Positions 18,713 through 27,278 are shown, numbered from the stretch's first letter. The stretch is DNA of 34,776 bases from Deltaproteobacteria bacterium (GCA_947477565.1 CANJUR010000052.1:1-34776), one strand, 5' to 3'. The notes: generated by a model not told the origin, from the letters alone. Numbers and translations are program-made.

Positions 18713-19975
18713 ATGCTCGTCGCCTGCCAGAAGTGCCAGCGCACCTACCCGGCGGAGGGCAGTACCTTCTGTCCCCACGACGGGGAGAAGCTGCTGGCCA
18801 TCGACGACGTCACACCCGTCGGTGACCCGAAGGACCCGCTGGTCACGAGCACCATCGCGGGCCGCTACGAGATCCGACGGGTGATCGCCAATGGGGGCAT
18901 GGGGCGTGTCTACGAGGCGCGCGAACTAACCCAGCAAGAGCGCGTCGCGATCAAGATCCTGCACGCCGACGTGGCGGAGGACGAAGTGAACATCGAGCGC
19001 TTCCGGCGCGAGGCGACCACGTCGCAGGAGCTCGACCACCCGCATGTTGTGAAGGTGATGGACTTCGCCGCGACCGCGCAGGTTCCGGGACGCCCGGGCA
19101 AGAGTTGGTACCTCGTGATGGAGTACCTCGACGGGGAAGAACTCCGTCATGTGCTCACGCGCGAGAAGACCCTGCCGTTGCACCGCGCGATTCGCATCGT
19201 GTCGCAGCTCGCCCTCGCCCTCGACTCTGCGCACGCGCGGGGCTTCGTGCACCGCGACCTGAAGCCCGACAACGTGTTCCTGGTTCGCGGGCCGGACGGC
19301 GACACGGTGAAACTCCTCGACTTCGGGTCGGTGAAGTTCACCAAGGGGCAGGACCGCGGGCAGAAACTCACGGTGATGGGCACCACCATCGGGTCGCCTT
19401 TCTACATGTCGCCAGAGCAGGCCCAGGGGTCTCCCCAATTGGACCAACGGACGGACGTCTGGGCGGTCGGGGTCATCGTCTACGAGATGTTTGTCGGCAA
19501 GGTTCCGTTTCAGGCACCCAACGGCGCGCAGATCCTGTTCAAGATTCTGAGCGACGAGGCGATGCCGCCGACGTTTGCCAACGACGATGCGCCGCCGCAA
19601 CTCGATAACCTTCTGCACAAGGCACTGCGCAAGGACCCCGCGCAGCGCTACCAGCACGCAGGGGAATTCGCCGCTGCAATGGGGCACGCGTTCGGCCTCA
19701 CCGGAACTCCCGCGGAGTGGGCGGGGATTTCCGAGCAGGCGATGCAAATCGCCCTGGACGACGCCGCCCGCGCGGTCGCCCTGGTGGTGCCTGAGCCCAT
19801 GGTCGAAGCCCCGCTGCCGCCGGCGTGGCATCCTCCTCCCAGGTTCGACGCGGGGTCTGTATCCGCGGGGAGTTCGCTGCTTGTCCCGGTCCACCGCACC
19901 CCCAGATGGATCTTTCTTGTTGCCGCCGTCGGTGTGATCGCAGCCGCGGCAATCGCTCTATTCGCGCTGAGATGA
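18713..19975 (+). CDS. Membrane-anchored Ser/Thr protein kinase with N-terminal zinc finger
   Basis: This is a eukaryotic-like protein kinase of 420 residues. A short zinc-finger-like start has C5, C8, C20 and H22. The kinase domain spans about residues 51-335: nucleotide loop NGGMGRVYEA, Lys81 in VAIKILH, Glu100, the catalytic HRDLKPDN (Asp182), DFG at 203-205 and the SPEQA activation-segment end. The first glycine of the usual loop is replaced. A Pro-rich linker leads to one C-terminal membrane helix (WIFLVAAVGVIAAAAIALFAL) with almost nothing after it. The kinase therefore faces the cytosol as a tail-anchored protein without an extracellular sensor. AAAGG at 18701-18705 supports the start. 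The following flavoprotein-FolB gene begins 4 bases after the stop. Confidence 0.93.
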   Translation: MLVACQKCQRTYPAEGSTFCPHDGEKLLAIDDVTPVGDPKDPLVTSTIAGRYEIRRVIANGGMGRVYEARELTQQERVAIKILHADVAEDEVNIERFRREATTSQELDHPHVVKVMDFAATAQVPGRPGKSWYLVMEYLDGEELRHVLTREKTLPLHRAIRIVSQLALALDSAHARGFVHRDLKPDNVFLVRGPDGDTVKLLDFGSVKFTKGQDRGQKLTVMGTTIGSPFYMSPEQAQGSPQLDQRTDVWAVGVIVYEMFVGKVPFQAPNGAQILFKILSDEAMPPTFANDDAPPQLDNLLHKALRKDPAQRYQHAGEFAAAMGHAFGLTGTPAEWAGISEQAMQIALDDAARAVALVVPEPMVEAPLPPAWHPPPRFDAGSVSAGSSLLVPVHRTPRWIFLVAAVGVIAAAAIALFALR

Positions 19976-19979
19976 GCGG

Positions 19980-21278
19980 TTGAGCGTGGACAACACATCG
20001 CCAGAGGTGGTGGTGCTCGGGGCCGGGCCGGCGGGGCTCTCGGCTGCGCTCTGGTGCGGTTCGCTCGGCCTCTCGACGTTGGTGCTCGAGGCGCAGCGTG
20101 AAGTGGGCGGGCAGTTGCGGGTGATCCCGTACCCACTCGAAAATGTCCCTGGAATCGTGGCGATCGAGGGAGTGACGCTCGCGGAAGTGCTGCGCGCGCA
20201 GGCGATTTCGCAGGGTGCGACGGTGCGTACGGCGCTGGGCGCGCGGCTCGATCAGACGGCGCTGCGTGTGCTGCTCGACGGCGCTACGGAGTCCCTCAGC
20301 CCCCGCGCCGTGGTGATCGCGACGGGGGTGCGGCGGCGGCGCCTGGGGGTGCCCGGCGAGGAAGCGCTGCTTGGGAAGGGATTGGCCTACAACATCGGGC
20401 GGACTCCCGAGCGGCTGAAGGGCGCGCGGGTGGTGGTCATCGGCGGCGGCGACGACGCGGTGGAGCACGCGCACCTCGCGGCGCTGCATGCGGCTTCGGT
20501 GGTGCTTCTGCACCGAGGTGGGACGCTTAGCGCGCGGCCAGCGCTGTACACTGCCGTGGAGGCACACGCCAACGTGACGCGCCGACCGCGGATGCGAGTA
20601 GAGGCCATCGAGGGAGACGCCTCCGTGACGGGAGTGCGGGCCCACGGACCCCACGGGGTGGAGCGCTTCGCGGCGGATGCGGTGTTCATCTGTGTGGGGC
20701 CCGAGCCGATGAGCGAAGGCTTCGGCGTAGCGACAGATGCGAAGGGCTACGTGCGCGTCGATCGGCTCGGCCGGACATCTCGAAGCGGAGTGTTCGCGGT
20801 CGGGGACGTGTGCAGCGCCGAAGCGCCGACGATTGCCCACGCGCTAGGCGCGGGATCGGCGGTGGCCAAGGCGATTCGCGCGATGGAGGGCGGCGCGCGG
20901 GCGATGGTGGTGACGCGATCGTCGAGCGATCGGCTGGGCCTGCGAGGGATCACGCTCCCTGCGCGCATCGGCGTGTACCCGCGAGAGAAGGGCCGGCAGC
21001 AGACGCTCACCTTCGACCTGGACTTCGACGTAGACGCGGCGCGGGCTGCGCCGACGGATTCGCTGCGCGACACCATCGATTACGCGGCAGTCACCGCGGT
21101 GATCGCAGAGTTCATCGGCCGACAGCACTACAACCTGATCGAGACGGTTGCAGACGGGGTGGCTACGGCCGTTCTCGCGCGCTTCCCCACGCAGCGGGTG
21201 CGGGTGCGGGTGACCAAGCCTGGAGTGCCGTTGCGTCGCGCTGCGGCGGTGATCGAGGTCGAGCGGTCGCGCGAGTGA
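19980..21278 (+). CDS. Fusion: thioredoxin-reductase-like flavoprotein + dihydroneopterin aldolase
   Basis: This single 432-residue frame joins two enzymes. Residues 1-305 are a two-dinucleotide-fold flavoprotein: FAD motif GAGPAG (14-19), NAD(P) motif VVVIGGGDDA with a following HRGG, and the FAD-closing FAVGDVCS. The redox CxxC of thioredoxin reductase is absent; the segment reads LAYNIG (135-140), as in ferredoxin-NADP reductases of this fold or other reductases lacking the disulfide. Residues 317-432 are a complete FolB: GVYPREKGRQQTLTFDLDF with the catalytic Glu at 336, DTIDYAAVTAVI, NLIETVADGVA and RVTKPGVP with the catalytic Lys at 413. FolB converts dihydroneopterin to the folate precursor 6-hydroxymethyldihydropterin. 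The start is TTG 19980 or GTG 19986, 4 or 10 bases after the kinase stop. Confidence 0.9.
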   Translation: MSVDNTSPEVVVLGAGPAGLSAALWCGSLGLSTLVLEAQREVGGQLRVIPYPLENVPGIVAIEGVTLAEVLRAQAISQGATVRTALGARLDQTALRVLLDGATESLSPRAVVIATGVRRRRLGVPGEEALLGKGLAYNIGRTPERLKGARVVVIGGGDDAVEHAHLAALHAASVVLLHRGGTLSARPALYTAVEAHANVTRRPRMRVEAIEGDASVTGVRAHGPHGVERFAADAVFICVGPEPMSEGFGVATDAKGYVRVDRLGRTSRSGVFAVGDVCSAEAPTIAHALGAGSAVAKAIRAMEGGARAMVVTRSSSDRLGLRGITLPARIGVYPREKGRQQTLTFDLDFDVDAARAAPTDSLRDTIDYAAVTAVIAEFIGRQHYNLIETVADGVATAVLARFPTQRVRVRVTKPGVPLRRAAAVIEVERSRE

Positions 21279-21341
21279 GCGACTTTTACGTGATCGGGTA
21301 AGTTGAGTTGAGGCGACGGCCGGGGATGACCGTCGGCGCGA

Positions 21342-22553
21342 TCAGAAGGTTCCGCTGAGGGTGAGGCCGTTGCCCCGGAGCGAGGGAAACACTTGCAGGC
21401 TCGCGCTTCGCGGGGTCGAGTGACCCGTAGCGCCGTAGATCGCTGCGCCGATGGAGAAGGCCGCTGCCGCGCCCGCGATGCCGCCCGTGATGTAGGCAAT
21501 CATCCGGTTTTGATCGAAGGCGTCGGCGTAGCTCAGGCCGAGCGCCTGATAGTAATTGCGACGCGAGGCGTCGGTCTCCGCCTGGAACATCGACACGATG
21601 CGGTAGTAATCGTCCTCGAGGGAGTTCGAGTAGACGACAAACGCAATCGACGTGGCCGCCGCAGCGACGGTGATACCGACTCCGCTCCAGAAGGCAGGGC
21701 CGATGCCGCGGACAGTAGATCTACCCGCATTAGAAGGCGGACGGACCGCCACGCTCGGTGCGCTCACGAGCGGCGTCACCGCTTGACGTGCGACAGGTGG
21801 TGATGGCGGCGCGGTCGGTCGCACTGGGCGCGCGGGCTCGACGCGCACTACCGGACGGTTGACGTTGACGTTGGTCGCGGGCGTCACCACAGGGACGGGA
21901 ACAACGGCCACGACCGGGGGTGTCGGCACCACCGGAGTCGCGAGCGGCACGGGCGGTTGCGACTCCGGCGCGACGCTGCCGACATACGAGCGATTGCGTG
22001 CAATATCGAGCGTCAAGGTGACCGTGCCACCGCCCTCGACACGAGCCTGATGCTGGATGGTTCCGCCGCCGGCCTGGCGGGCCTCGATCACGTGCGGTCC
22101 AGGGCCGGTTTGCAGCGGACGACGCAGCGGGGAAGTGCCGACCAGGTCGCCATCCAGGTAGACCTCGGCGCCGGGGGGAAACACCAGCACGTTGATGGTC
22201 GCGAGGTGACGGCGAGCCTCCGCGAGAGCGGTTGCGATCTCCGTTCGCTGCTGTGGCGACGGCGTCACCGTCGGATCGTTGAGGAAGCGCTCGAAGGTCG
22301 AGATCGCGTCCTGCGGACGATTGAGGGCGACGTAGCAGTTGGCGAGGTTCACCAGAACGCTCGGATGCGGACGAATGCGATACGCCGTACGGAAGGACTC
22401 GAGCGCCTCGGCGTAGTGCTGCCCTGCATAAGCTTGCACCCCAGCCTGAAATGCCGCCCGCGCCTCGTTGGTCTGCGCCACCGCCCTCGGACATCGGCTG
22501 AGCACGGCCAGGACAAGCGCGCCGGCCGCAAGGATCTCTCGGGTTGGTTTCAT
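21342..22553 (-). CDS. Exported TPR and PEGA-domain protein
   Basis: This is a 403-residue predicted exported protein. The N-terminal signal (REILAAGALVLAVLSRCPRAVAQ) ends near an alanine-rich cleavage site. Tetratricopeptide-like helices follow (ALESFRTAYRIRPHPSVLVN, ISTFERFLNDP, TEIATALAEARRHL). Next is a PEGA segment (FPPGAEVYLDGDLVGTSPL), usual in surface-associated proteins. A Pro/Val/Thr-rich linker precedes two hydrophobic C-terminal segments (VGITVAAAATSIAFVV and ITGGIAGAAAAFSIGAA). Such proteins are frequent neighbours of Ser/Thr kinases in myxobacteria. Its role is unknown. It follows the Pro/Ala-repeat gene (26 bp) on the same strand, likely as one operon. Confidence 0.82.
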   Translation of the reverse strand: MKPTREILAAGALVLAVLSRCPRAVAQTNEARAAFQAGVQAYAGQHYAEALESFRTAYRIRPHPSVLVNLANCYVALNRPQDAISTFERFLNDPTVTPSPQQRTEIATALAEARRHLATINVLVFPPGAEVYLDGDLVGTSPLRRPLQTGPGPHVIEARQAGGGTIQHQARVEGGGTVTLTLDIARNRSYVGSVAPESQPPVPLATPVVPTPPVVAVVPVPVVTPATNVNVNRPVVRVEPARPVRPTAPPSPPVARQAVTPLVSAPSVAVRPPSNAGRSTVRGIGPAFWSGVGITVAAAATSIAFVVYSNSLEDDYYRIVSMFQAETDASRRNYYQALGLSYADAFDQNRMIAYITGGIAGAAAAFSIGAAIYGATGHSTPRSASLQVFPSLRGNGLTLSGTF

Positions 22554-22579
22554 GAGTCTTTGGGGAGGGAGCGTAGCGC

Positions 22580-23461
22580 TCAGTAGGGGCTCTCTGTAAC
22601 GAATCCAGCGCCGGAAGGCGCGTGGGGAGCGGCGGCTCGGGTCGGTGCAGCTACAGCGGGCGCACGAACCCGCGGGGCGCGCAGGACCGGTGCCGAACGA
22701 ACGGGCTCGACCACGACGCGAGAATGCGAGAGCGCCGGATCGGGATGCTGCGGCGCTGCGACGATGGCCGCGGGCGGCGGCGGCGGAGGCTCCGGCGCTG
22801 CGACGATTGCCGCGGGCGGCGGCGCTGGAGGGGGCTCCGGCGCTGCGACGATGGCCGCGGGCGGCGGCGGAGGGGGCTCCGGCGCTACGACGATGGCCGC
22901 GGGCGGCGGCGCTGGAGGAATCTCGGTAGTGGTGTCCGAAGCGGGCGGCGGAGTGCTGTTGGAGCTACCCGAGAGGCCAACGAGGAGAACTCCCCCGAGA
23001 AGCACCGCGCCGCCGACCGCAGCCCAGATCTTGTAACTGCGCTTCGGGGATCTGAGGGCGGCTTCGTCGGCGCGCTTCCCCGCCGGCGGCCGCATCGTCG
23101 TAGGACGGCGATTTGGAGAGTCGGTGGTCATCGCCGCAGAAGACATCATCGAAGCCTCGACAGACACGACGCCGACAGCCTTCTTCGTGGTCGTAGTCGT
23201 CGCGGGCGGCGACGGCAGCGACGGCGCGCGCTCGGTTTCTGCGGAGGCCAACATCGAGGTCACAGACGCGCTCGGGGCCGCGAAAGCACCAGGAGTCCCG
23301 ACCGCAGGAGGCGGTGGGGAGATCGGCGCGGCGGCAAGGCCTAGCTCCCAACTCGGAGTGATGGCGAGGGCCGCGCGCTCGAACTCGTCGTCGCTCAGGG
23401 TGCCCTGCCGCCAAAGCAGTTGTTCAGAGGGGCGGTGCGTCGAATCATCCAGAGCAGTCAT
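22580..23461 (-). CDS. Single-pass membrane protein with Pro/Ala repeats
   Basis: This is a 293-residue protein of unknown function. The N-terminal part (about 1-145) is polar and low-complexity after a short conserved-looking start (EQLLWRQGTLSDDEFERAAL). One membrane helix follows (YKIWAAVGGAVLLGGVLLVGL). The C-terminal part carries four tandem units of the type PPPPPAAIVAAPE, and ends in an Arg/Ala/Pro-rich tail. Without a signal peptide it should be type II, with the repeats outside the membrane. The start ATG is the complement of 23459-23461, with a GAGG 9 bases upstream. It precedes the TPR/PEGA gene. Confidence 0.7.
   Translation of the reverse strand: MTALDDSTHRPSEQLLWRQGTLSDDEFERAALAITPSWELGLAAAPISPPPPAVGTPGAFAAPSASVTSMLASAETERAPSLPSPPATTTTTKKAVGVVSVEASMMSSAAMTTDSPNRRPTTMRPPAGKRADEAALRSPKRSYKIWAAVGGAVLLGGVLLVGLSGSSNSTPPPASDTTTEIPPAPPPAAIVVAPEPPPPPPAAIVAAPEPPPAPPPAAIVAAPEPPPPPPAAIVAAPQHPDPALSHSRVVVEPVRSAPVLRAPRVRAPAVAAPTRAAAPHAPSGAGFVTESPY
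22752..22925 (-). repeat. Four tandem 42/45-base repeats encoding Pro/Ala units
   Basis: Four direct repeats at 22752-22793, 22794-22838, 22839-22880 and 22881-22925 alternate in length 42, 45, 42, 45. Each begins GGCGCTGCGACGATGGCC or a one- to two-base variant (plus-strand reading). They encode the alternating PPPPPPAAIVAAPEP and PPAPPPAAIVAAPEP units of the overlying gene. They are in frame, so changes in copy number would alter protein length without frameshift. Confidence 0.85.
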
Positions 23462-23752
23462 CAAAATTGGCCTCACCGGGTGCATCGCGCGACTTGCACG
23501 CTAGCCTCTCGACTTCCAGCGCGCAACGGAACGTCACGCCCATCAAATACAGCGATCAGCGTGGCACCCAGACCGCAGGTGGAAGGGGCCGCGCCACACC
23601 CGATTGTTGCGCCGTCCGACCCGCGATAAAGCTCCGACCCCGGTCCAGTCCGCGAGCCTGGTCTGGCCATCGCGCCGGGGCGGGACTAGAGTCCGCGCGC
23701 CTCTAGCGGACACGGCCCGATCGGCAACCTCCGTCGCGGGGCCATTCTTATC
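23462..23752. other. Divergent region before the riboflavin operon
   Basis: This 291-base region holds promoters for the Pro/Ala-repeat gene and ribD. Near the ribD end two six-base stems interlock: CTAGAG (23686-23691) with CTCTAG (23701-23706), and GTCCGC (23691-23696) with GCGGAC (23706-23711). CCAGACC (23568-23574) can pair with GGTCTGG (23660-23666) around an 85-base loop. The conserved FMN-riboswitch core was looked for and not found. No small gene was seen. Confidence 0.45.
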
Positions 23753-24877
23753 GTGATCGACGCCATTTCCAGGGGTTTTCTCCCCGTAGAACTCGAAGCG
23801 ATGGCGCGCGCGGTGGCTGACTCCCGGCGCGGCGCCCCGTCCCCCAATCCTCCCGTCGGTGCGGCCGTGGTTCTGGGTGGGGAGATCGTCGGCGCAGGTC
23901 ACCACCGGCGCGCAGGAGAAGATCACGCCGAAGTCATGGCGCTCCGAGATGCCGGAGAGCGAGCGCGCGGCGCGACGGTCTTCGTGACGCTGGAGCCCTG
24001 CAATCACCATGGACGCACCGCGCCGTGCACCGACGCGCTGATACGGGCGGGCGTGGCGCGCGTGGTGTTTGCGGTGGCCGATCCCAACCCACACGTGCGC
24101 GGTCACGGCCGGGATGCCCTACGCGCCGCCGGGGTGGTCGTTGAGCAGGGCTTTGACCCCCAGGCGCAGCGAGCCGCCGAGCACGGCATCGCGCCGTGGA
24201 TGCGCTTCATCACACTCGGCAGACCGCACCTCACGCTGAAAGCCGCGATGTCACTCGACGGCTCCATCGCCACCCGCGGAGGCGAGAGCCGCTGGATCAC
24301 CTCCCCAGAGGCGCGACGCGATGGACACCTCCTGCGGGCCGCCTGCGACGCCGTGCTGGTCGGGAGCGAGACGGTGCGCATCGATGATCCGCTGCTCACG
24401 GTGCGGGACGTCGCCTACGAGCGGGCACCGGTGCGGGTGGTGGTCTCACGCGACGCACGCCTCGCCGTCGATGCGAAGTTGGTGACCACGGCGAGGGAGG
24501 TTCCGACGTGGGTGCTCTGCGCGAGCGACGCCGACGAGGGCCGACGCGCGGCGCTCGGTGCGGTCGGCGTGCGCGTGCTCGCAGTGCCGCGCGGTGACGA
24601 CGGCGGCATCGACCTCGCGGCAGGGCTGCGCGCTCTCGCGGCCGAAGGGATCGTGTCGGTGCTCTGCGAGGGCGGCGGCACGCTGCACGGCCGGTTACGC
24701 GACGCGGGACTCGTCGATCGGGTGGTGTGCTACCTCGCCCCGATGCTGATCGGCGCCGGTGGGCTGCGGGCGATTGGCGGCGTCGGGGCCGAGCGGCTCG
24801 CGGACGTCACGCCGTTGGGCGATTGGTCGGTGCGCGCGGTCGGACCCGACCTGCGCGTCGAAGCGGAGGTGCGCTGA
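23753..24877 (+). CDS. ribD: Bifunctional pyrimidine deaminase/reductase RibD
   Basis: RibD performs the deamination and side-chain reduction of the pyrimidine intermediate in riboflavin synthesis. The 374-residue product has an N-terminal CDA-like zinc deaminase domain: H58 and E60 in EDHAEVMAL, and C83 and C92 in EPCNHHGRTAPC. The C-terminal NADPH reductase domain starts near residue 155 (PHLTLKAAMSLDGSIAT), with ESRWITS and the LLCEGGGTLH-like nucleotide segment near 310. The start is GTG 23753. It heads the ribD-ribE-ribB-ribH run and its stop abuts the ribE start. Confidence 0.95.
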   Translation: MIDAISRGFLPVELEAMARAVADSRRGAPSPNPPVGAAVVLGGEIVGAGHHRRAGEDHAEVMALRDAGERARGATVFVTLEPCNHHGRTAPCTDALIRAGVARVVFAVADPNPHVRGHGRDALRAAGVVVEQGFDPQAQRAAEHGIAPWMRFITLGRPHLTLKAAMSLDGSIATRGGESRWITSPEARRDGHLLRAACDAVLVGSETVRIDDPLLTVRDVAYERAPVRVVVSRDARLAVDAKLVTTAREVPTWVLCASDADEGRRAALGAVGVRVLAVPRGDDGGIDLAAGLRALAAEGIVSVLCEGGGTLHGRLRDAGLVDRVVCYLAPMLIGAGGLRAIGGVGAERLADVTPLGDWSVRAVGPDLRVEAEVR

Positions 24878-25546
24878 GTGTTTACCGGGATCATCCAGGC
24901 CGTAGGGAGCCTCCGCACCATCGAGCGCCGAGGGGCGTCCGCGTGGCTGAGCGTGGGGTGTCCGTTTGCGAAGTTGGAGCTCGGCGAGAGCGTCGCCGTG
25001 GACGGCGTGTGTCTTACCGTGGTGCGTATTGTGGACGGAGGGTTTACCGCAGACGCGAGCGTCGAGACGCTCGCCCGCACGACGCTGGGCGAGCGGTCGA
25101 TGGGCGCGAAGGTAAACCTCGAGAGGGCCCTCGCGCTGGGCGATCGAATGGGCGGGCACATCGTGGCCGGGCACGTCGATGGGGTGGGCGAACTGGTGAG
25201 CCGCGAGCGGGTGGAGAGCGCCGAGCGGGTGGTGTTTCGCGCGCCACGGGAGGTGCTCCGGTACCTCGCGGAGAAGGGCAGCGTGGCCATCGACGGGGTG
25301 AGCCTGACGGTCAACGCCGTCATCGGGGATACCTTCGAGCTGATACTGGTGCCCTTCACGCAAGGGGCGACGACGCTCGCCGAGCGACGAGCAGGCGACC
25401 GGGTGAACCTGGAGGCCGACGTGATCGCGCGGTACGTGGCGAGGGCTTTGAGCTGGGAGCGGGATGCGCCCGATCGCGGTGCAGTGGGTGTGGCAGAGGA
25501 CACGCGGTGGCGAGCGCTGCTCGATGGCTTCGGGAAGGGACAGTGA
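24878..25546 (+). CDS. ribE: Riboflavin synthase, alpha chain
   Basis: This enzyme dismutates two 6,7-dimethyl-8-ribityllumazine molecules to riboflavin plus pyrimidinedione. The 222-residue product is a tandem duplication of the lumazine-binding barrel: MFTGIIQAVG with VAVDGVCLTV in the first half, and MGGHIVAGHVDGVG with VAIDGVSLTVN in the second. The GTG start at 24878 directly follows the ribD stop and has GGAGGT (24865-24870) at 7-nt spacing. An AUA isoleucine codon, rare in this sequence, occurs near 25340. Confidence 0.95.
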   Translation: MFTGIIQAVGSLRTIERRGASAWLSVGCPFAKLELGESVAVDGVCLTVVRIVDGGFTADASVETLARTTLGERSMGAKVNLERALALGDRMGGHIVAGHVDGVGELVSRERVESAERVVFRAPREVLRYLAEKGSVAIDGVSLTVNAVIGDTFELILVPFTQGATTLAERRAGDRVNLEADVIARYVARALSWERDAPDRGAVGVAEDTRWRALLDGFGKGQ

Positions 25547-25551
25547 CGACG

Positions 25552-26709
25552 ATGCTCGAAGGAACCTCAGAGGCCCGGGTGCACGCGGCGGTGGAGGCGA
25601 TCCGCGAGGGGCGGATGGTGATCCTGACGGACGATGAAGACCGTGAGAACGAGGGCGACCTCGTGCTGGCAGCGGAGCTCGTGACGCCGGAGGCGATCAA
25701 CTTCATGGCGAAGCACGCCCGCGGGTTGATCTGCCTCACGCTCACCGAGGAGCACATCGAGCGGCTGCGCCTCCCGATGATGGTGGAGAAGAACAAGGCC
25801 TCGCTGGGCACGGCGTTTACCGTGAGCATCGAGGCGCGCGAGGGCGTGACCACGGGCATCTCCGCGGCCGATCGGGCGCACACCGTCAAGGTGGCCGTCG
25901 CGGCGGATACGAAGCCCGAAGACCTCGTCTCCCCGGGGCACATCTTTCCGCTGCGGGCGCGGCCCGGCGGCGTGCTGCAGCGCACCGGGCAGACCGAAGG
26001 GAGCGTCGACCTCGCGGTGCTCGCGGGACTGCACCCGTCCGGGGTGATCTGCGAAATCATGAACGACGACGGCACCATGGCCCGGATGCCCGAGCTGCTG
26101 GTCTTCGCGCGCGAACACAACGTGCCGTTGGTGACCATCGAAGACCTGATCCAGTACCGGCTGCGGACGGACCGCCTGGTGCGGCGGGTGAGTTCGGTGA
26201 AGTTTACCCCCCGGGGTATGACCAGGCCGTGGGAGGCGCACGTCTTCGAGGCCTCGGTGGAGGCCGGGCGGCAGTTTCTGGCGCTGGTGCACGGCGAGCC
26301 GACCGCGGAGCAGCCGACGCTCGTGCGGATGCACCCCGGAGCGGTGTTTGCTGACGTGTTTGCGCCCGCGCACACCGCCGATGGCAAGCCCGTCGTCGGG
26401 GGCGGGGCCTACCTCGCCGAGGCGATGCACCGGATGGAACGCGATGGCTCCGGGGTGGTGGTGTACGTCCCCCCGCGGCACTTCGACCTCCGAGACGACC
26501 TGCGCATCGTGACCGGCGAAGCGCCCACGCGGACGCATGACCTGGCGAGCAACGGGTCGCCCGCGCAGCGCGAGCACGGCATGGGCGCGCAGGTGCTGCG
26601 ATCGCTGGGGCTGAGGAAGATCCGGTTGATGACCAACAACCCGCGACGGCTGGTCGGGCTGAGCGCGTACGACCTGGAGGTCGTCGAGCGGGTGCCCCTC
26701 GGGGAGTGA
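25552..26709 (+). CDS. RibBA-like: DHBP synthase with degenerate GTP cyclohydrolase II domain
   Basis: The 385-residue protein makes 3,4-dihydroxy-2-butanone 4-phosphate from ribulose 5-phosphate. The N-terminal RibB domain (about 1-205) is intact: DDEDRENEGDL, VSIEAREGVTTGISAADRA, GHIFPLRARPGGVLQRTGQTE and HPSGVICEIMNDDG. The C-terminal part keeps the RibA fold signature (REHGMGAQVLRSLGL, LMTNNPRRLVGL) but lacks the three zinc cysteines. Where RibA reads HSECLTGD then CDC, this reads HPGAVFAD and APAHTADGK. The catalytic RQEGRG loop is also replaced (VPPRHFDLRDD). It therefore looks like the RibBX class. The start is ATG 25552. GTG 25543, overlapping the ribE stop in GTGA and closer to GGGAAGGGA, is a real alternative. 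Confidence 0.92.
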   Translation: MLEGTSEARVHAAVEAIREGRMVILTDDEDRENEGDLVLAAELVTPEAINFMAKHARGLICLTLTEEHIERLRLPMMVEKNKASLGTAFTVSIEAREGVTTGISAADRAHTVKVAVAADTKPEDLVSPGHIFPLRARPGGVLQRTGQTEGSVDLAVLAGLHPSGVICEIMNDDGTMARMPELLVFAREHNVPLVTIEDLIQYRLRTDRLVRRVSSVKFTPRGMTRPWEAHVFEASVEAGRQFLALVHGEPTAEQPTLVRMHPGAVFADVFAPAHTADGKPVVGGGAYLAEAMHRMERDGSGVVVYVPPRHFDLRDDLRIVTGEAPTRTHDLASNGSPAQREHGMGAQVLRSLGLRKIRLMTNNPRRLVGLSAYDLEVVERVPLGE

Positions 26710-26801
26710 CCGCCCTGGACTCGTATCGATCGGGTTACCGGGTTGACCGGGCGCCCGCGTTGGTGGGATGAACCCACTCCTTCGCCTTCCCCGGAATACC
26801 C

Positions 26802-27278
26802 ATGGACGTAAAAATCATCGAGGCCGACCTGGTCGCCCGCGGGCTCCGCGTCGCCCTGCTCGCGAGCCGGTTCAACCACTTCATCGTCGATCGCCTGGTC
26901 GAGGGCGCCACAGACTGCGTGAAGCGCCACGGCGGCGAGGACATCACCCTGGTGCGCGCTCCTGGCGCCTGGGAGTTGCCGCTCATCTGCCAGACGCTCG
27001 CCCTCAGTGGCCGCTTCGACGCGATCATCGCGCTCGGGGCGGTCATCCGCGGGAGCACGCCGCACTTCGACTACGTGGCCGGTGAGGTCACCAAGGGCCT
27101 GGCGCAGGTGTCCATGGCGACGGGTGTTCCGGTGACCTTCGGGGTGTTGACCGTCGACACCATCGAGCAGGCCGTCGAGCGAGCCGGAACCAAGGCCGGC
27201 AACAAGGGCTGGGAGGCCGCCATGAGCGCCATCGAGATGGCCAACCTCCAGCGGGTGCTCAAGGCCGATGGTTTCTAG
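26802..27278 (+). CDS. ribH: 6,7-dimethyl-8-ribityllumazine synthase
   Basis: RibH condenses dihydroxybutanone phosphate with the ribitylaminopyrimidine to form lumazine and assembles into icosahedral or smaller shells. The 158-residue product has [16 protein letters not shown], the substrate block [24 protein letters not shown] with the general base His88, and [18 protein letters not shown] at the end. The gene lies 92 bp after the RibBA-like gene. That gap contains a GTGGG/CCCAC hairpin (26763-26777) and repeated CGGGTT/ACCGGG words. It overlaps nusB by 11 bases. Confidence 0.96.
   Translation: MDVKIIEADLVARGLRVALLASRFNHFIVDRLVEGATDCVKRHGGEDITLVRAPGAWELPLICQTLALSGRFDAIIALGAVIRGSTPHFDYVAGEVTKGLAQVSMATGVPVTFGVLTVDTIEQAVERAGTKAGNKGWEAAMSAIEMANLQRVLKADGF

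Noticed and set aside
23462..23752. FMN riboswitch before ribD
   Set aside because: The conserved GGGTGAAATTCCC-type core and the paired ACCGG elements are not present.
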